From positions 1,619,501 to 1,683,500 of the forward strand of contig JAPXFQ010002460.1 in NCBI GenBank assembly GCA_028564705.1: DNA of 64,000 nucleotides, read 5' to 3'. The notes under the pieces are model-generated. The model was given only the letters and a program-made list of their open reading frames with translations, was not told where the DNA came from and did not search any database. This DNA comes from Apricaphanius iberus. Lineage: Eukaryota; Chordata; Actinopteri; Cyprinodontiformes; Aphaniidae. Below, in pieces: positions 58,901 through 64,000 of this stretch. The position numbers were made by a program, and so were the translations under genes. How positions within the stretch are numbered: the first letter of the stretch is position 1; every line of letters begins with the position of its first letter.

Positions 58901-61628
58901 ACTGTAGCAGCTAATGGTGGCTAACTGTAGCTAATAGTGGCTAACTGTAGCTAATAGCGGCTAACTGTAGCTAATAGCGGCTAACTGTAGCTAATAGCTT
59001 GTTCCGTAGTCTGCTGTCGGTCTCTGCTTGCGGGGAAGCTCTTCACAGCCTGGGACTAACGTAAAGACTTCAGTCATTTGGTGTTTCTGAACTCCACTAT
59101 CAGTTGCCTCTGCACTTTTTATTCGGTTTTGGATGTTAATCTGCAATTATTGGGCAAAGACTACTTGCTGTGGTGTTGATTACAGTAACAGACCGGGACC
59201 GATAAACCGCAGCATCCAGAGCGGGAGACGGTTACATCAGGCTGGAAGACTACAGAGTCGGACTCTAAACAGACTGGATAGATTAGTATCTATCCAGTAT
59301 CTATCCAGTCTATCGCTGGTTAGATTAGTACTGGTGTGAGGAACACAGATGGAGGCATAAACTAATGGATGAGATGTGAGGTGAGTCAAAAGCCTTTTAT
59401 TTTTTTTAGAGGATCTGAGTTTTCATGATGACTTTGTGACGCTTTTTGCTGGATGTGTTGTTAAGATAAGCCGACTATGTCCTCACCCTCCACCGATGGT
59501 AATGGAAATAACACCATATTAGGCCGTATTGACCACGACCCATTTGGGTCTTATTATATCGATAAGTTTTCTCTACTCGAGATGTTTCTAAAGTGATCGT
59601 TGTAGAAAAACGGGGTAAAAGTCTCTTAACCGCGGTCTTCTGGCTCAAACCGGATGCAGCCTACGTTAGCTTCAGTTAGCTCCCAACTAGCTTCTAACTT
59701 CTCCATTTATTTGTAATTTAATCTTGAAATTATGAATAATTAGGGGCGTGTCCTTTTGACTGACAGGTCCATCTAGGCTAACGATGGTGGCTAATGGTGG
59801 CTAACTGTAGCAGCTAATGGTGGCTAACTGTAGCAGCTAATGGTGGCTAACTGTATCTAATGGTGGCTAACTGTATCTAATGGTGGCTAACTGTAGCAGC
59901 TAATGGTGGCTAACTGTAGCAGCTAATGGTGGCTAACTGTAGCAGCTAATGGTGGCTAACTGTAGCTAATGGTGGCTAACTGTATCAAATGGTGGCTAAC
60001 TGTAGCTAATGGTGGCTAACTGTAGCTAATGGTGGCTAATGGTGGCTAACGGTAGCTAATAGCTTGCTCCGTAGTCTGCTGTCGGTCTCTGCTTGCGGGG
60101 AAGCTCTACACAGCCTGGGACTAACGTAAAGACTTCAGTCATTTGGTGTTTCTGAACTCCACTATCAGTTGCCTCTGCACTTTTTATTCGGTTCCCTTAT
60201 TTTATCAGTCTGTGTTAGTTCTTTTTAGTAGGGATGAAATAATACCACTGTTTTTCAAACTGATGCGATACCGATACTTGGATTTGAGTACTTGTAGAAA
60301 CTGAGTACCAATACCAATACTTTTACCAAACAAAAAAATGCAACGAATTGAACGTTTTATTTTCTTCTCTGATTGTTACAACAAACGATGGTGAGTTAGA
60401 TAAAAGATAAAATATTAATAACAATGACCACAACACTAACATTTCAAGTGAAAAATAAAGTGAGTTTGTTGGTACGTTTCAGATTCATTCCAGGAAATAA
60501 ATCAAATCTGTCAAACTTAACTGGGGGAAATCTAACTAACGCAAACCAAACTAAAAGCTTTTTGATCCATTAAAAAAGAAATAATAGGATTTCTTTTTTT
60601 ACTATTTTCATTAAACCTTATCTAAAGTAAATAAAATTAATTTAACTGGATGAATTTTAAGTAAAAAAAAAAAGTCAAACTAAACTGAATAATCTAAAAC
60701 TAAGTTCTGCCTCTTCAAATAAATAAAATCCATTGATTTTCAATATTTCTCCCTGAATTGGATGGGATTTAGTTGAGGTGAATGGAAATATAAATTAGAT
60801 TGAAATTGATTGATTTATCTGTTTTATAACGAAACAATTATGACTTAAATCAGGCGGGATTATAATTTTTCTGTTTTAATTTCATTTATTGAATTCAGCT
60901 CTGCTTCTTTGCAACTTCTTACCTTAATAATTCAAATCCCTGCTAGAGGCGGCTTCCTGCATTTGGGTCCTGCATCCACTCGATCCATTCAGCGATGCAG
61001 CTGAAGCCACGCTTAAACTAAATTTAGACGACTCACTAAAAGCGGGAGAGGATGACGAATCTTCCGCTCACCTTTACTTCCTCCAGACTGAGGAGAACCT
61101 TCTCGCTGTGCTGCTGGCTGGCCTGGCCTCCCTGGTCCTCCGTCCTGGAGCTGAAGGAGTGTGGAAGCTTGGAGGGATCTCTCTGCTCTCCGAGCACAAC
61201 GGGCCGCAGAAAACGGGGGGGGGGAAATGGAGGAGATGGAGAGATGCTAATTAGCACAGACAGTTGCATGTCCCGCACAGCCCCTCCCCTAAAGAAAACC
61301 ACCCACACACGCTGTGGTGAGGAACCTTCCATCTACCTCCATGTCCACGCTTTCATAGGGCTCGAAATCTTCAGAGTAGCGTATTTCTGGCGATAGTTTC
61401 AAACGCCGGCCATCCTCTGTCCGGATTTTAACAGATTCCTGCACACGGATAAACGATTCATACTCGAGCTTTGATTTTTACCAACAGGAAACGGGAGCTC
61501 TGGGTCGCGTACCTGCACCCATTCCTTCCTGCGGGCCCTCTCTGGGGCCGTCTGGCTCCTCTTTCTGTTGGCCTGAGGGTTCGGGTTCCCGCCGTCCTCG
61601 TTTAGCTGCTGGCCTCTTCTGCAGACAT
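26058..61628 (-). CDS. katnip: katnip (KIAA0556), katanin-interacting protein, 22 coding exons (5' end outside window)
   Basis: KATNIP binds microtubules and the severing enzyme katanin at the ciliary base; human loss-of-function variants cause a form of Joubert syndrome. The 22 exons join in phase to about 1,468 codons; the recalled human protein is about 1,600 residues, so the N-terminus lies beyond 64000. The translation shows an acidic/basic low-complexity N-terminal part and four related modules. Each has a W-G-x-x-x-x-x-G-L-x-x-L/V-E/Q core ([40 protein letters not shown]), followed by an L-(I/V)-(D/N)-G and M/L-W patch and an I/L-x-(I/V/L)-W-N-Y-(N/S)-(K/R) strand. These are the DUF4457/KATNIP-type domains, possibly discoidin-like (my inference). 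Introns carry three long tandem arrays and many transposons. Confidence 0.92.
26275..28299. repeat. katnip last intron: G-tract and single fold-back arm
   Basis: It contains a G-run of nearly 30 bases at about 26513-26540, and at 27180-27640 a copy of the left arm of the 19.7-kb fold-back element, sharing TTTACAACTCAGCATTAGGG. The rest is AT-rich without an exon. Confidence 0.6.
28300..28460 (-). CDS. katnip: katnip coding exon (penultimate)
   Basis: It encodes [40 protein letters not shown] and [13 protein letters not shown]; donor TCAG|GTACGT. The acceptor is fed by a (TG)12 tract instead of a normal polypyrimidine tract. Its length of 161 nt means skipping would shift the frame. Confidence 0.9.
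28463..28486. repeat. (AC)12 microsatellite at a splice acceptor
   Basis: Twelve AC units on the plus strand read (TG)12 in the katnip transcript sense, ending two bases (TA) before the acceptor AG. UG repeats are known binding sites of TDP-43 and CELF proteins. Confidence 0.9.
28744..29766. mobile_element. Non-autonomous DNA element at a TTAA target
   Basis: Ends AGTAGAACTGGCATGAAAT and, inverted, AGTGGACCTGGCATGAAAT are bounded on both sides by TTAA (28744-28747 and 29763-29766). TTAA duplication is typical of piggyBac and Kolobok superfamilies; I cannot decide between them. The interior (about 1 kb) has no transposase. Confidence 0.65.
30210..30311 (-). CDS. katnip: katnip coding exon
   Basis: Acceptor CCTTGTAG, donor GGG|GTCAGT. 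It encodes [20 protein letters not shown] and [14 protein letters not shown], the closing strands of module 4. Exactly 34 codons. Confidence 0.92.
31228..32188. mobile_element. Insertion nested in the Tc1/mariner element
   Basis: The host transposase sequence around GACACTGCCACCA..TGTTTCACTGT is split by 961 bp, with GCCACCA on both sides (31221-31227 and 32189-32195). The ends carry CAGTGGCGGCTG and, near the right, CCAGCCACC, reminiscent of hAT ends. No transposase is visible. Confidence 0.65.
32571..32961 (+). mobile_element. 5'-truncated LINE 3' end nested in the Tc1/mariner element
   Basis: On the plus strand an open frame reads [20 protein letters not shown], then [10 protein letters not shown], and ends at 32832 after [13 protein letters not shown]. 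The C-x2-C-x(n)-H-x4-C pattern is the usual C-terminal knuckle of non-LTR reverse transcriptases. A short 3' UTR ends in AATAAAAAACTATTCATTCA. It lies opposite to the host transposase. Confidence 0.7.
33424..33563 (-). CDS. katnip: katnip coding exon
   Basis: Acceptor TTGCATCAG, donor GTG|GTGAGG. It encodes [40 protein letters not shown] and PVLPGV; conserved in recalled KATNIP almost residue for residue. Confidence 0.92.
33839..33949 (-). CDS. katnip: katnip coding exon
   Basis: The correct acceptor is CATCCAG at 33950-33956 rather than the nearer TTTCAG: only the former joins in phase with the 35-nt exon upstream. It encodes [20 protein letters not shown] then [16 protein letters not shown]. 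The donor GTATCC is unusual. Confidence 0.9.
34240..35045. repeat. AT-rich degenerate tandem region (TTTATTTCCACAT-like)
   Basis: Variants of TTTATT-TCCACAT and TTTATTTATTT recur for about 800 bp. The 134-codon frame at 34595-34999 is a low-complexity by-product rich in Phe, Ile and Leu. The same kind of sequence ending in GGCAGRRATGGTCCT is found at 23360-23490. Confidence 0.65.
35160..35397 (+). mobile_element. LINE/SINE-type 3' tail
   Basis: The segment ends GTAGGACTAATAAAGTCCAT followed by CCATCCATCCAT, the form of 3' end often seen on fish non-LTR elements with short tandem tails. No reverse transcriptase is present. Low resolution. Confidence 0.4.
35398..36728. other. katnip intron, no feature recognised
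   Basis: Non-coding; I see no exon, element ends or long repeats. GGCGCCCTCTTCAG at about 35824-35837 might be a repeat fragment. Confidence 0.3.
36729..36763 (-). CDS. katnip: katnip 35-nt microexon
   Basis: Acceptor GGCCAG, donor GGCT|GTATCC. It encodes [11 protein letters not shown], matching recalled KATNIP S-M-D-Y-E-A-P-L-M-P-C-G-F-I-F-Q. The phases (2 in, 1 out) join the exons on both sides; without it the frame breaks. Confidence 0.85.
36871..37037 (-). CDS. katnip: katnip coding exon
   Basis: Acceptor TGATTTAG, donor CAGAG|GTACGC. It encodes [40 protein letters not shown] and [15 protein letters not shown]. The [18 protein letters not shown] block is diagnostic. Confidence 0.92.
37140..38622. 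other. katnip intron with hAT-like fragments and (TA)n
   Basis: TAGGGATGCTCGAGATTGG at 37143 looks like a hAT-like end. A (TA) run of about 29 bp lies at 37892-37920. GTAATCTGATTAC-type motifs near 37480 and 37990 suggest another MITE. No exon. Confidence 0.35.
38623..38745. repeat. 46-bp near-perfect inverted repeat (hairpin)
   Basis: The left arm 38623-38668 (CCAAACATTATCCAAATCCA, then AACATTTTTAAAAGATAATT) is mirrored at 38700-38745 with about two or three mismatches. The spacer is about 31 bp. The RNA of either strand would fold into a long hairpin inside a katnip intron. Confidence 0.9.
38880..39085. repeat. Dispersed repeat also present near 57.88-57.92 kb
   Basis: It shares TTCTGTACCGTACTG followed by TGGAAA-GGG with 57885-57917. 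Probably a degraded DNA-element end; no inverted partner is seen. Confidence 0.4.
39540..39830. repeat. Dispersed repeat (family D), copy 1
   Basis: It matches 63650-63960 in the same orientation: GAGTAACATCAGTAAATACA, ATGCTTTTTAATCTTTTAAA and TTAATGGCTGAA. Both copies are AT-rich and non-coding. Confidence 0.6.
40080..40588 (+). mobile_element. LTR-like repeat, plus orientation (partial)
   Basis: It contains a TATA-like TATAAAAGT near 40397, an AATAAA near 40506 and a 3' end TTATTTAATTCAACA. The reverse complement of most of it lies at 44136-44929. The structure (promoter, polyA signal, ...CA end) suggests a solo LTR of an old retroelement. The 5' end is unclear. Confidence 0.55.
40712..40877 (-). 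CDS. katnip: katnip coding exon
   Basis: Acceptor CCCTCCAG, donor GGG|GTGAGA. It encodes [40 protein letters not shown] and [15 protein letters not shown]: the closing half of module 3. Confidence 0.93.
40948..41125 (-). CDS. katnip: katnip coding exon
   Basis: Acceptor TGTTCCAG, donor AA|GTAAGC. It encodes [40 protein letters not shown] and [18 protein letters not shown]: the opening half of module 3. Confidence 0.92.
41292..41331 (-). CDS. katnip: katnip 40-nt microexon (inferred)
   Basis: Predicted peptide [13 protein letters not shown] plus one base that makes the Cys of C-L-T-L-E-M-T. It is needed to link the phase-0 exit of the exon at 41456 with the phase-1 entry at 41125. The donor AAGT|GTGAGT is strong; the acceptor CATCAGAG is weak, so the left border is less certain. 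Confidence 0.6.
41456..41664 (-). CDS. katnip: katnip coding exon
   Basis: Acceptor CCTTCTCAG, donor GCT|GTGAGT. It encodes [40 protein letters not shown] and [28 protein letters not shown] is conserved. Its reading frame is continuous with the upstream array. Confidence 0.92.
41690..43226. repeat. GGAA-type tandem array filling a katnip intron
   Basis: About 1.54 kb of GGAA/AAGGAAGG units interspersed with AGTAACAAGG, organised into irregular higher-order copies: AATATCAAGGAAGCAAGG recurs near 42275, 42627 and 42890. The plus strand is almost pure purine; the transcript sense is pyrimidine-rich (CUUCC/UUACUUCC). It spans nearly the whole 1,566-bp intron between exons 43231 and 41664. Confidence 0.95.
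43231..43917 (-). CDS. katnip: katnip coding exon (687 nt)
   Basis: Acceptor TTCTGCAG, donor GGAG|GTGATA, the donor abutting the array. It encodes an acidic linker ([36 protein letters not shown]), then module 2: [60 protein letters not shown] and [20 protein letters not shown]. Conserved with recalled KATNIP across its length. Confidence 0.95.
44136..44929 (-). mobile_element. LTR-like repeat, minus orientation
   Basis: On the minus strand it runs from TGTCACATTTG to AATTCAACA (TG...CA, 794 bp). Its 3' half is the reverse complement of 40080-40588, sharing CTTGCAATAAAACTC and ACAAAATGGAGCCAATTTCC. No matching 4-6 bp target duplication is visible and there is no internal retroelement coding region, so it is at best a solo LTR. 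Confidence 0.55.
45027..47532. mobile_element. Large DNA-element remnant with CCGTAT ends
   Basis: The left end CCGTATTTACCCGAATATA and the right end (reverse complement CCGTATTGTCTCGAATATAA) are inverted, and a second inverted block (TTATAAGACAACCCC against GGGGTCGTCTTATAA) lies inside. The interior is non-coding and holds the element at 46081-47054. Superfamily not certain. Confidence 0.55.
46081..47054. mobile_element. MITE with about 54-bp TIRs and internal 22-bp tandem repeats
   Basis: The ends TGGAGCCGGAAAAGTCTCAT and (inverted) TGGAGCTGAAAAAGTCTCAT continue together through ACTAACGCAGGGTTTTTC. From 46610 to 47010 monomers of the type GTGTGCATTTGTGAAACAGA repeat, grouped into three longer units each opened by TTATTATACAAGTGTTTCTC. 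Inverted monomers (TTTCACAAATGCACAC) occur near the left end. Open frames here are repeat artefacts. Confidence 0.75.
47533..48544. other. katnip intron, AT-rich with a hAT-like end
   Basis: Bases 48300-48420 (CGATTACGTCGACGCGTCGT, then CCCAGCCCTA) look like a hAT-like terminus, perhaps related to 12845-12905. The remainder is AT-rich (ATAAAATAA runs at 48100-48200). Confidence 0.35.
48545..49301 (-). CDS. katnip: katnip coding exon (757 nt)
   Basis: Acceptor GTGTGCAG, donor GCTG|GTAGGA. It opens with the end of module 1 ([40 protein letters not shown]) and then encodes about 200 residues of poorly conserved Ser/Pro/Glu-rich linker ([34 protein letters not shown]). The linker is likely disordered. 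The exon is GC-rich. Confidence 0.88.
49490..51240. repeat. Second GGAA/AAGGAAGG tandem array in katnip
   Basis: About 1.75 kb of purine-only units (GGAAGGAAGTAAAAA, GGAAATATGGAAGTAAAAAG). There is clear higher-order structure: GGTAGGACGGAAGCAAGAAA recurs near 49940, 50430 and 50870. Composition resembles the 41.7-kb array but unit variants differ (AAAAAGG spacers rather than AACAAGG). It lies wholly in the intron 49302-52108. Minus-strand frames up to 474 codons are low-complexity artefacts. Confidence 0.95.
51241..52108. other. katnip intron, no feature recognised
   Basis: Ordinary non-coding DNA between the array and the next exon; no element ends or repeats recognised. Confidence 0.3.
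52109..52246 (-). CDS. katnip: katnip coding exon
   Basis: Acceptor ATGGAGCAG, donor ATG|GTACGA. It encodes [40 protein letters not shown] and YNRSLM: the core of module 1. 46 codons. Confidence 0.92.
52386..52933. mobile_element. hAT-like MITE (CCGATAC-rich)
   Basis: It starts AGGAGTGCACCGATCCG and ends, inverted, AGGGATGCAACGATACC. It contains GATACCGAT-type repeats. A partial copy of its right half lies inverted at 60228-60470. A TATC run (52365-52386) abuts the left end, hiding any target duplication. Confidence 0.6.
52934..53160. repeat. Dispersed repeat inverted at 10085-10230
   Basis: GTGAGTAACAGTTTACA and AACACTTTCAGAAC here correspond to the reverse complement of TGTAACTCACCCAG and AAAGTGTTAATAC in fam234a's last intron. 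Non-coding. Confidence 0.45.
53161..54313. other. AT-rich katnip intron
   Basis: ATTATTA-rich low-complexity DNA; no exon or element recognised. Confidence 0.3.
54314..54671 (-). CDS. katnip: katnip coding exon (358 nt)
   Basis: Acceptor TCTGTTTAG, donor AAG|GTTCGC (weak). It encodes a Gln/Leu-rich helix ([17 protein letters not shown]), a variable linker and the opening of module 1 ([57 protein letters not shown]). Confidence 0.9.
54774..54874 (-). CDS. katnip: katnip coding exon
   Basis: Acceptor CGGCCCAG, donor CAG|GTCTGA. It encodes [20 protein letters not shown] and [13 protein letters not shown]. Phases 0 in, 2 out. Confidence 0.8.
55100..56812. repeat. 22-bp minisatellite, about 77 copies, in a katnip intron
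   Basis: The unit GATGAAGGTGAATCAGAAAC plus AG recurs almost without indels for 1.7 kb. Variants are confined to a few positions (AAGGTG/AAGATG, GAAACAGG/GAAGCAGG, CAGG/CAAG). The right edge reaches the splice donor of exon 56814, whose first intron bases (GTCTGATTC) align with the repeat unit (TTTCTGATTC). High homogeneity points to recent expansion. Confidence 0.97.
56814..56965 (-). CDS. katnip: katnip coding exon
   Basis: Acceptor TTTCTAAG, donor ACG|GTCTGA. It encodes [40 protein letters not shown] and [10 protein letters not shown]. The other two frames contain stops, so the assignment is firm although conservation is modest. Confidence 0.82.
57116..57235 (-). CDS. katnip: katnip coding exon
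   Basis: Acceptor TTTTTTTTTAG, donor GATG|GTTAGT. It encodes [20 protein letters not shown] and [18 protein letters not shown]: basic, serine-rich, probably disordered. Confidence 0.75.
57236..58183. other. katnip intron, repeat fragment only
   Basis: Bases 57885-57917 resemble 39045-39080. Otherwise no exon or element recognised. Confidence 0.3.
58184..58424 (-). CDS. katnip: katnip coding exon
   Basis: Acceptor GTGAGCTAG, donor AAAG|GTGAGC. It encodes [60 protein letters not shown] and [15 protein letters not shown]: an acidic stretch then a poly-Ser stretch. Confidence 0.85.
58700..60195. repeat. Two tandem copies of a segment carrying GGCTAACTGTAGC arrays
   Basis: 58700-59127 and about 59694-60193 share the same order: AATTAGGGGCGTGTC, TTGACTGACAGGTCC, an array of GGCTAACTGTAGCAGCTAAT units, then AGCTTG..CCGTAGTCTGCTGTCGG and CACTTTTTATTCGGTT. 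The array is longer in the second copy. About 1 kb separates the copies. Non-coding. Confidence 0.85.
60228..60470. mobile_element. Partial copy of the 52.4-kb hAT-like MITE
   Basis: TAGGGATGAAATAATACCAC, GATACCGATACTTGGATTTG and TTGTTACAACAAACGATGG correspond, inverted, to 52780-52933. The left half is missing. Confidence 0.5.
61072..61182 (-). CDS. katnip: katnip coding exon
   Basis: Donor AAAG|GTGAGC. The acceptor is most likely GGAGAGCAG (61183 onward), although GGAGAG three bases earlier would also keep frame. It encodes [20 protein letters not shown] and [17 protein letters not shown]. It joins the next exon's VLRRSLE as recalled KATNIP does. Confidence 0.75.
61337..61438 (-). CDS. katnip: katnip coding exon
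   Basis: Acceptor CGTGTGCAG, donor GAG|GTAGAT. It encodes [20 protein letters not shown] and [14 protein letters not shown]. The E-D-F-E-P-Y/F-E block is conserved in recalled KATNIP. 34 codons. Confidence 0.88.
61513..61628 (-). CDS. katnip: katnip coding exon (most 5' in window)
   Basis: Donor CAG|GTACGC. Two acceptors are possible, CGTCTGCAG (start 61628) or ATGTCTGCAG (start 61618). It encodes [20 protein letters not shown] and [16 protein letters not shown], basic and probably disordered. Earlier exons are beyond the window or not recognisable. Confidence 0.7.
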
Positions 61629-61655
61629 CTGCAGACGAGTCAGACAGGAACATGA

Positions 61656-61681
61656 GCATGTGTGTGTGTGTGTGTGTGTGT
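61656..61681. repeat. (TG)n microsatellite
   Basis: A TG run of about 12 units lies 30 bp from the acceptor of the 61628 exon; on the katnip sense strand it reads (CA)n. Confidence 0.85.
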
Positions 61682-62966
61682 TCACAACGGGGAGGAAACA
61701 CAAAATCGCAAGTACAGACGGTCCTCGGTGCAGAAAGGAAGAAGCAGACACACGCAGAAAGGAAAACGAAGAAGCTGGCAGCGACCGACTGTCTCTACAG
61801 TTTTTATTCAGTGGGTCTGAACTCAGAACCACAGCAGCGGCTCAAATCTGCTGGTCTATAAGCTCCACGCATGACTGAAGCTACGAAAGCTTCGGCTCCG
61901 GTCCAGCTGAAACCAGATTCTCACATGGAGGAACATCAGTGCTTCCTTATGGAGCATCATGGAGGAGAGGAAAGAAATTAGCAGCATGAAAACGTCCAGC
62001 CGTCAAAGCGCTCAGGAAGGAGACGGGTTCTGGTCCGAAATGTGTAAATGGACCCCAGAGGAAAAGCCACAGACTTTGTTAAGCAGTCTTTATCCACATT
62101 GAAACGTGTTCTGTAGCGACATGGGCTCAAAGGCCGCTCAGCGGGGAAGAATCCATTACTCTAATATAGGGGTGTCACCATTCTGCAGGTTCTCCATTCA
62201 ATTTGATTTTCCATTTTCTTTTTTCCTTTTCTTAAAGTTCAGAGCCCTGTGCCATTTTTAGACTAATCTAGTCTATGATCATTGGTTTTATTCATTAAAT
62301 TCTGTACAGTAAATTTTTCTTTCAATAATTGATGTAATTTCCATTATTATTTATAATGGAAAACATTAGGTATTAGTGGGAAACTGAAATATTTTAACTA
62401 CAAAATTTTTGTATTTACAATAAATTGTTACACTCATAAGTGTAAAAATCTTGTTTAAACAAATAACAGAAATTATTAATAACAGAGGGTTGCTGCCATC
62501 TTGTGACTCTTTTTAGTTACTGCAGCACAACAGCTTTTAGCTCCATCTGGCTCAGAGAAACGAGCTAATGTGCAGCTAAGAGTTTTCCTCTTGATTACAA
62601 CGAGAATGTCGATTTAAGTCACGGGGAACTTAAAACTTCCTCACCGGTGATTTCAGAGCAGGAGGAGCGGCTTTAGCTCCAGTCCCGCTGCTTCTTCGTT
62701 TCTAGCTGTGGTTTAACTGTAGCTTAGCTAATAGCTACTTGCTATCATAAGCTAATATGCTCTGTAGAGGTTTTCTCTGTTCATGGGGATGTTGTTATTG
62801 TGATATAGCGGTTAATGATGTTACCAGGTGATGTGAGTTGTATAAGAACTTGTGAGAGTTACTTGTTAAGGAAAATGCAAGGTGTGTTTCCTTGTGATGA
62901 GGAAATCTGCCCTTTAAGCAGGGGGACCTTTCAAGCGCTGCAGGATTTTAATCCAAGACGACACAG
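61682..62966. other. katnip upstream intron, no exon recognised
   Basis: I looked for further N-terminal katnip exons and found none I could support. The DNA is AT-rich at 62180-62480. Confidence 0.35.
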
Positions 62967-63467
62967 GCCATGTCCACACGAATATTTTCCTCCTTTACTT
63001 TAAAAAAAATCTCCATCCGCACATAACTGGAAAAATGCATTTTTCAGCACATTCATAGATGTGGCAAACCTGTAGGGGGCAGTAGTTCTCCATAATCCTA
63101 TCCGCTCAGAGTAACTTTCTATCCTCTATCTTCAGCATCCAGCAGTGATAGAGCTTATAAAAGCAAAGAAACAAAACGCGCTTTAACAATGGATGATACC
63201 AACAGCTCTGAGGGCATAAATGCTGTTTTTGAGAGTAAACGCAGGTCGCACATGTGATGTGGAAGCATTTTTTGTCGGGGATAGTGGCGTTACGGTTCTT
63301 AAAACTCCGTTTTTATCCGTCCAAATGCAGACACTGAAAACGGAGAAAACACAGATCTCCACTTTAGCCGGAGTTTTTGGTGCCAAAAATCTTAGTTTGC
63401 GTGTGGATGACGGGCCAAACTGTAGAAAAATATCCCCGTTTTGTGAGATACCCGGCTACATGTGGAC
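62967..63467. mobile_element. Family A element, longest copy
   Basis: It begins CATGTCCACACGAATATTTT and ends near GCTACATGTGGACAG, giving a short inverted TGTCCACAYG terminus. The interior is shared with 1-118 and 14451-14745. The 104-codon frame at 63220-63534 is a repeat artefact. Confidence 0.6.
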
Positions 63468-63569
63468 AGTAGGTCTGGACGATATAGAAAAAGAGCATAT
63501 TGCAAAAAAAAATAGTCATATTGATCAATATTGATAATTAGCTATAAAAATCACATAATGTAAACAATA

Positions 63570-63960
63570 TATTTTAAGTGACTCCCCAGTAATTTTGTTA
63601 TTCTTCAATGAACTAATTTTAACTAGAATTAAATTAAATTTTGTAACACCTCTTTTTATCATAAGTTTGTAAGACATAGAAACAAACCAAGAGACCTGAG
63701 TAACATCAGTAAATACAAAGAAAAGTAATATTATTAACCATTATATTACATTTATTTTTTAATCATGTTAGTAATTTAAATTAAAGGCTTATTTTATGCT
63801 TTTTAATCTTTTAAACATTTATGATAATTTATAATATTAATGGCTGAATCCTTTGGTTTAGTTTGTCAATAAAGTTTATTCAAATTCCCTCTGTAGGCTA
63901 AAGCTAAAGCTAACTAGCTACTCACCAGTGTTGATGGGCTCCAACACTGCAGCTCAGTCA
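63570..63960. repeat. Dispersed repeat (family D), copy 2
   Basis: Same order of blocks as 39540-39830 (ATAAGTTTGTAAGA, GAGTAACATCAGTAAATACA, ATGCTTTTTAATCTTTTAAA), and both lie in katnip introns. Confidence 0.6.
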
Positions 63961-64000
63961 CTGTGAGCTGCAGCCAGCAGGTCTATCCAACCCCTGTTGG

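Noticed and set aside
63220..63534. 104-codon frame with apparent protein-like composition
   Set aside because: Part of the family A element; similar frames arise from the other copies.
61682..64000. Additional 5' katnip exons
   Set aside because: No frame here combined plausible splice sites with the N-terminal KATNIP character I could recognise; they are probably beyond the window.

Overview
The window is vertebrate nuclear DNA, most likely from a teleost fish. Genes are split into short exons with GT/AG introns, and the DNA between them is packed with Tc1/mariner, hAT-like, Harbinger-like and LINE remnants typical of fish, plus long simple-sequence arrays. No bacterial, plasmid or CRISPR structure is present. 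Gene identities come from comparing exon translations with family members recalled from memory; no database search was run.

Three protein-coding genes are supported. (1) fam234a, plus strand, 1780-16496: the last eight coding exons (361 codons plus stop) of a single-pass membrane protein of the FAM234 family; its first exons lie before the window. (2) cox6b1, plus strand, CDS 22336-23021 in three exons: a complete 86-residue cytochrome c oxidase subunit with a CX9C/CX10C pair. (3) katnip (KIAA0556), minus strand, 61628 down to 26058: 22 coding exons (about 1,468 codons) of katanin-interacting protein, a ciliary-base microtubule-associated protein built from four repeated beta-rich modules. 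Its N-terminal exons lie beyond 64000. cox6b1 and katnip converge tail to tail around 23.1-23.9 kb.

Layout: 1-17.2 kb fam234a with large transposon-filled introns (a Tc1 remnant split by a hAT-like element, a 645-bp Harbinger-type MITE, a hAT-like element carrying a BED-finger fragment); 17.2-21.7 kb intergenic with a roughly 770-bp fold-back element; 21.7-23.1 kb cox6b1 with a CpG-rich promoter and NRF-1-type sites; 23.1-26.1 kb convergent 3' ends; 26-61.6 kb katnip; 61.6-64 kb its upstream intron with dispersed repeats.

The most unusual part is katnip. Three of its introns hold kilobase-scale tandem arrays: GGAA-type at 41.69-43.23 kb and 49.49-51.24 kb, and a 22-bp minisatellite at 55.1-56.8 kb. 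All are pyrimidine-rich on the transcribed-sense strand. The 41.7-43.2 kb array fills an intron of 1,566 bp, exactly 522 codons. It has no in-frame stop and lies in the same frame as both neighbouring exons, so retaining it would add a 522-residue insert rich in Ser, Phe, Leu and Pro. The minisatellite starts at a splice donor, and a (UG)12 tract sits against another splice acceptor. The other clear results are nested and inverted mobile elements, several with target-site duplications that can be read directly.
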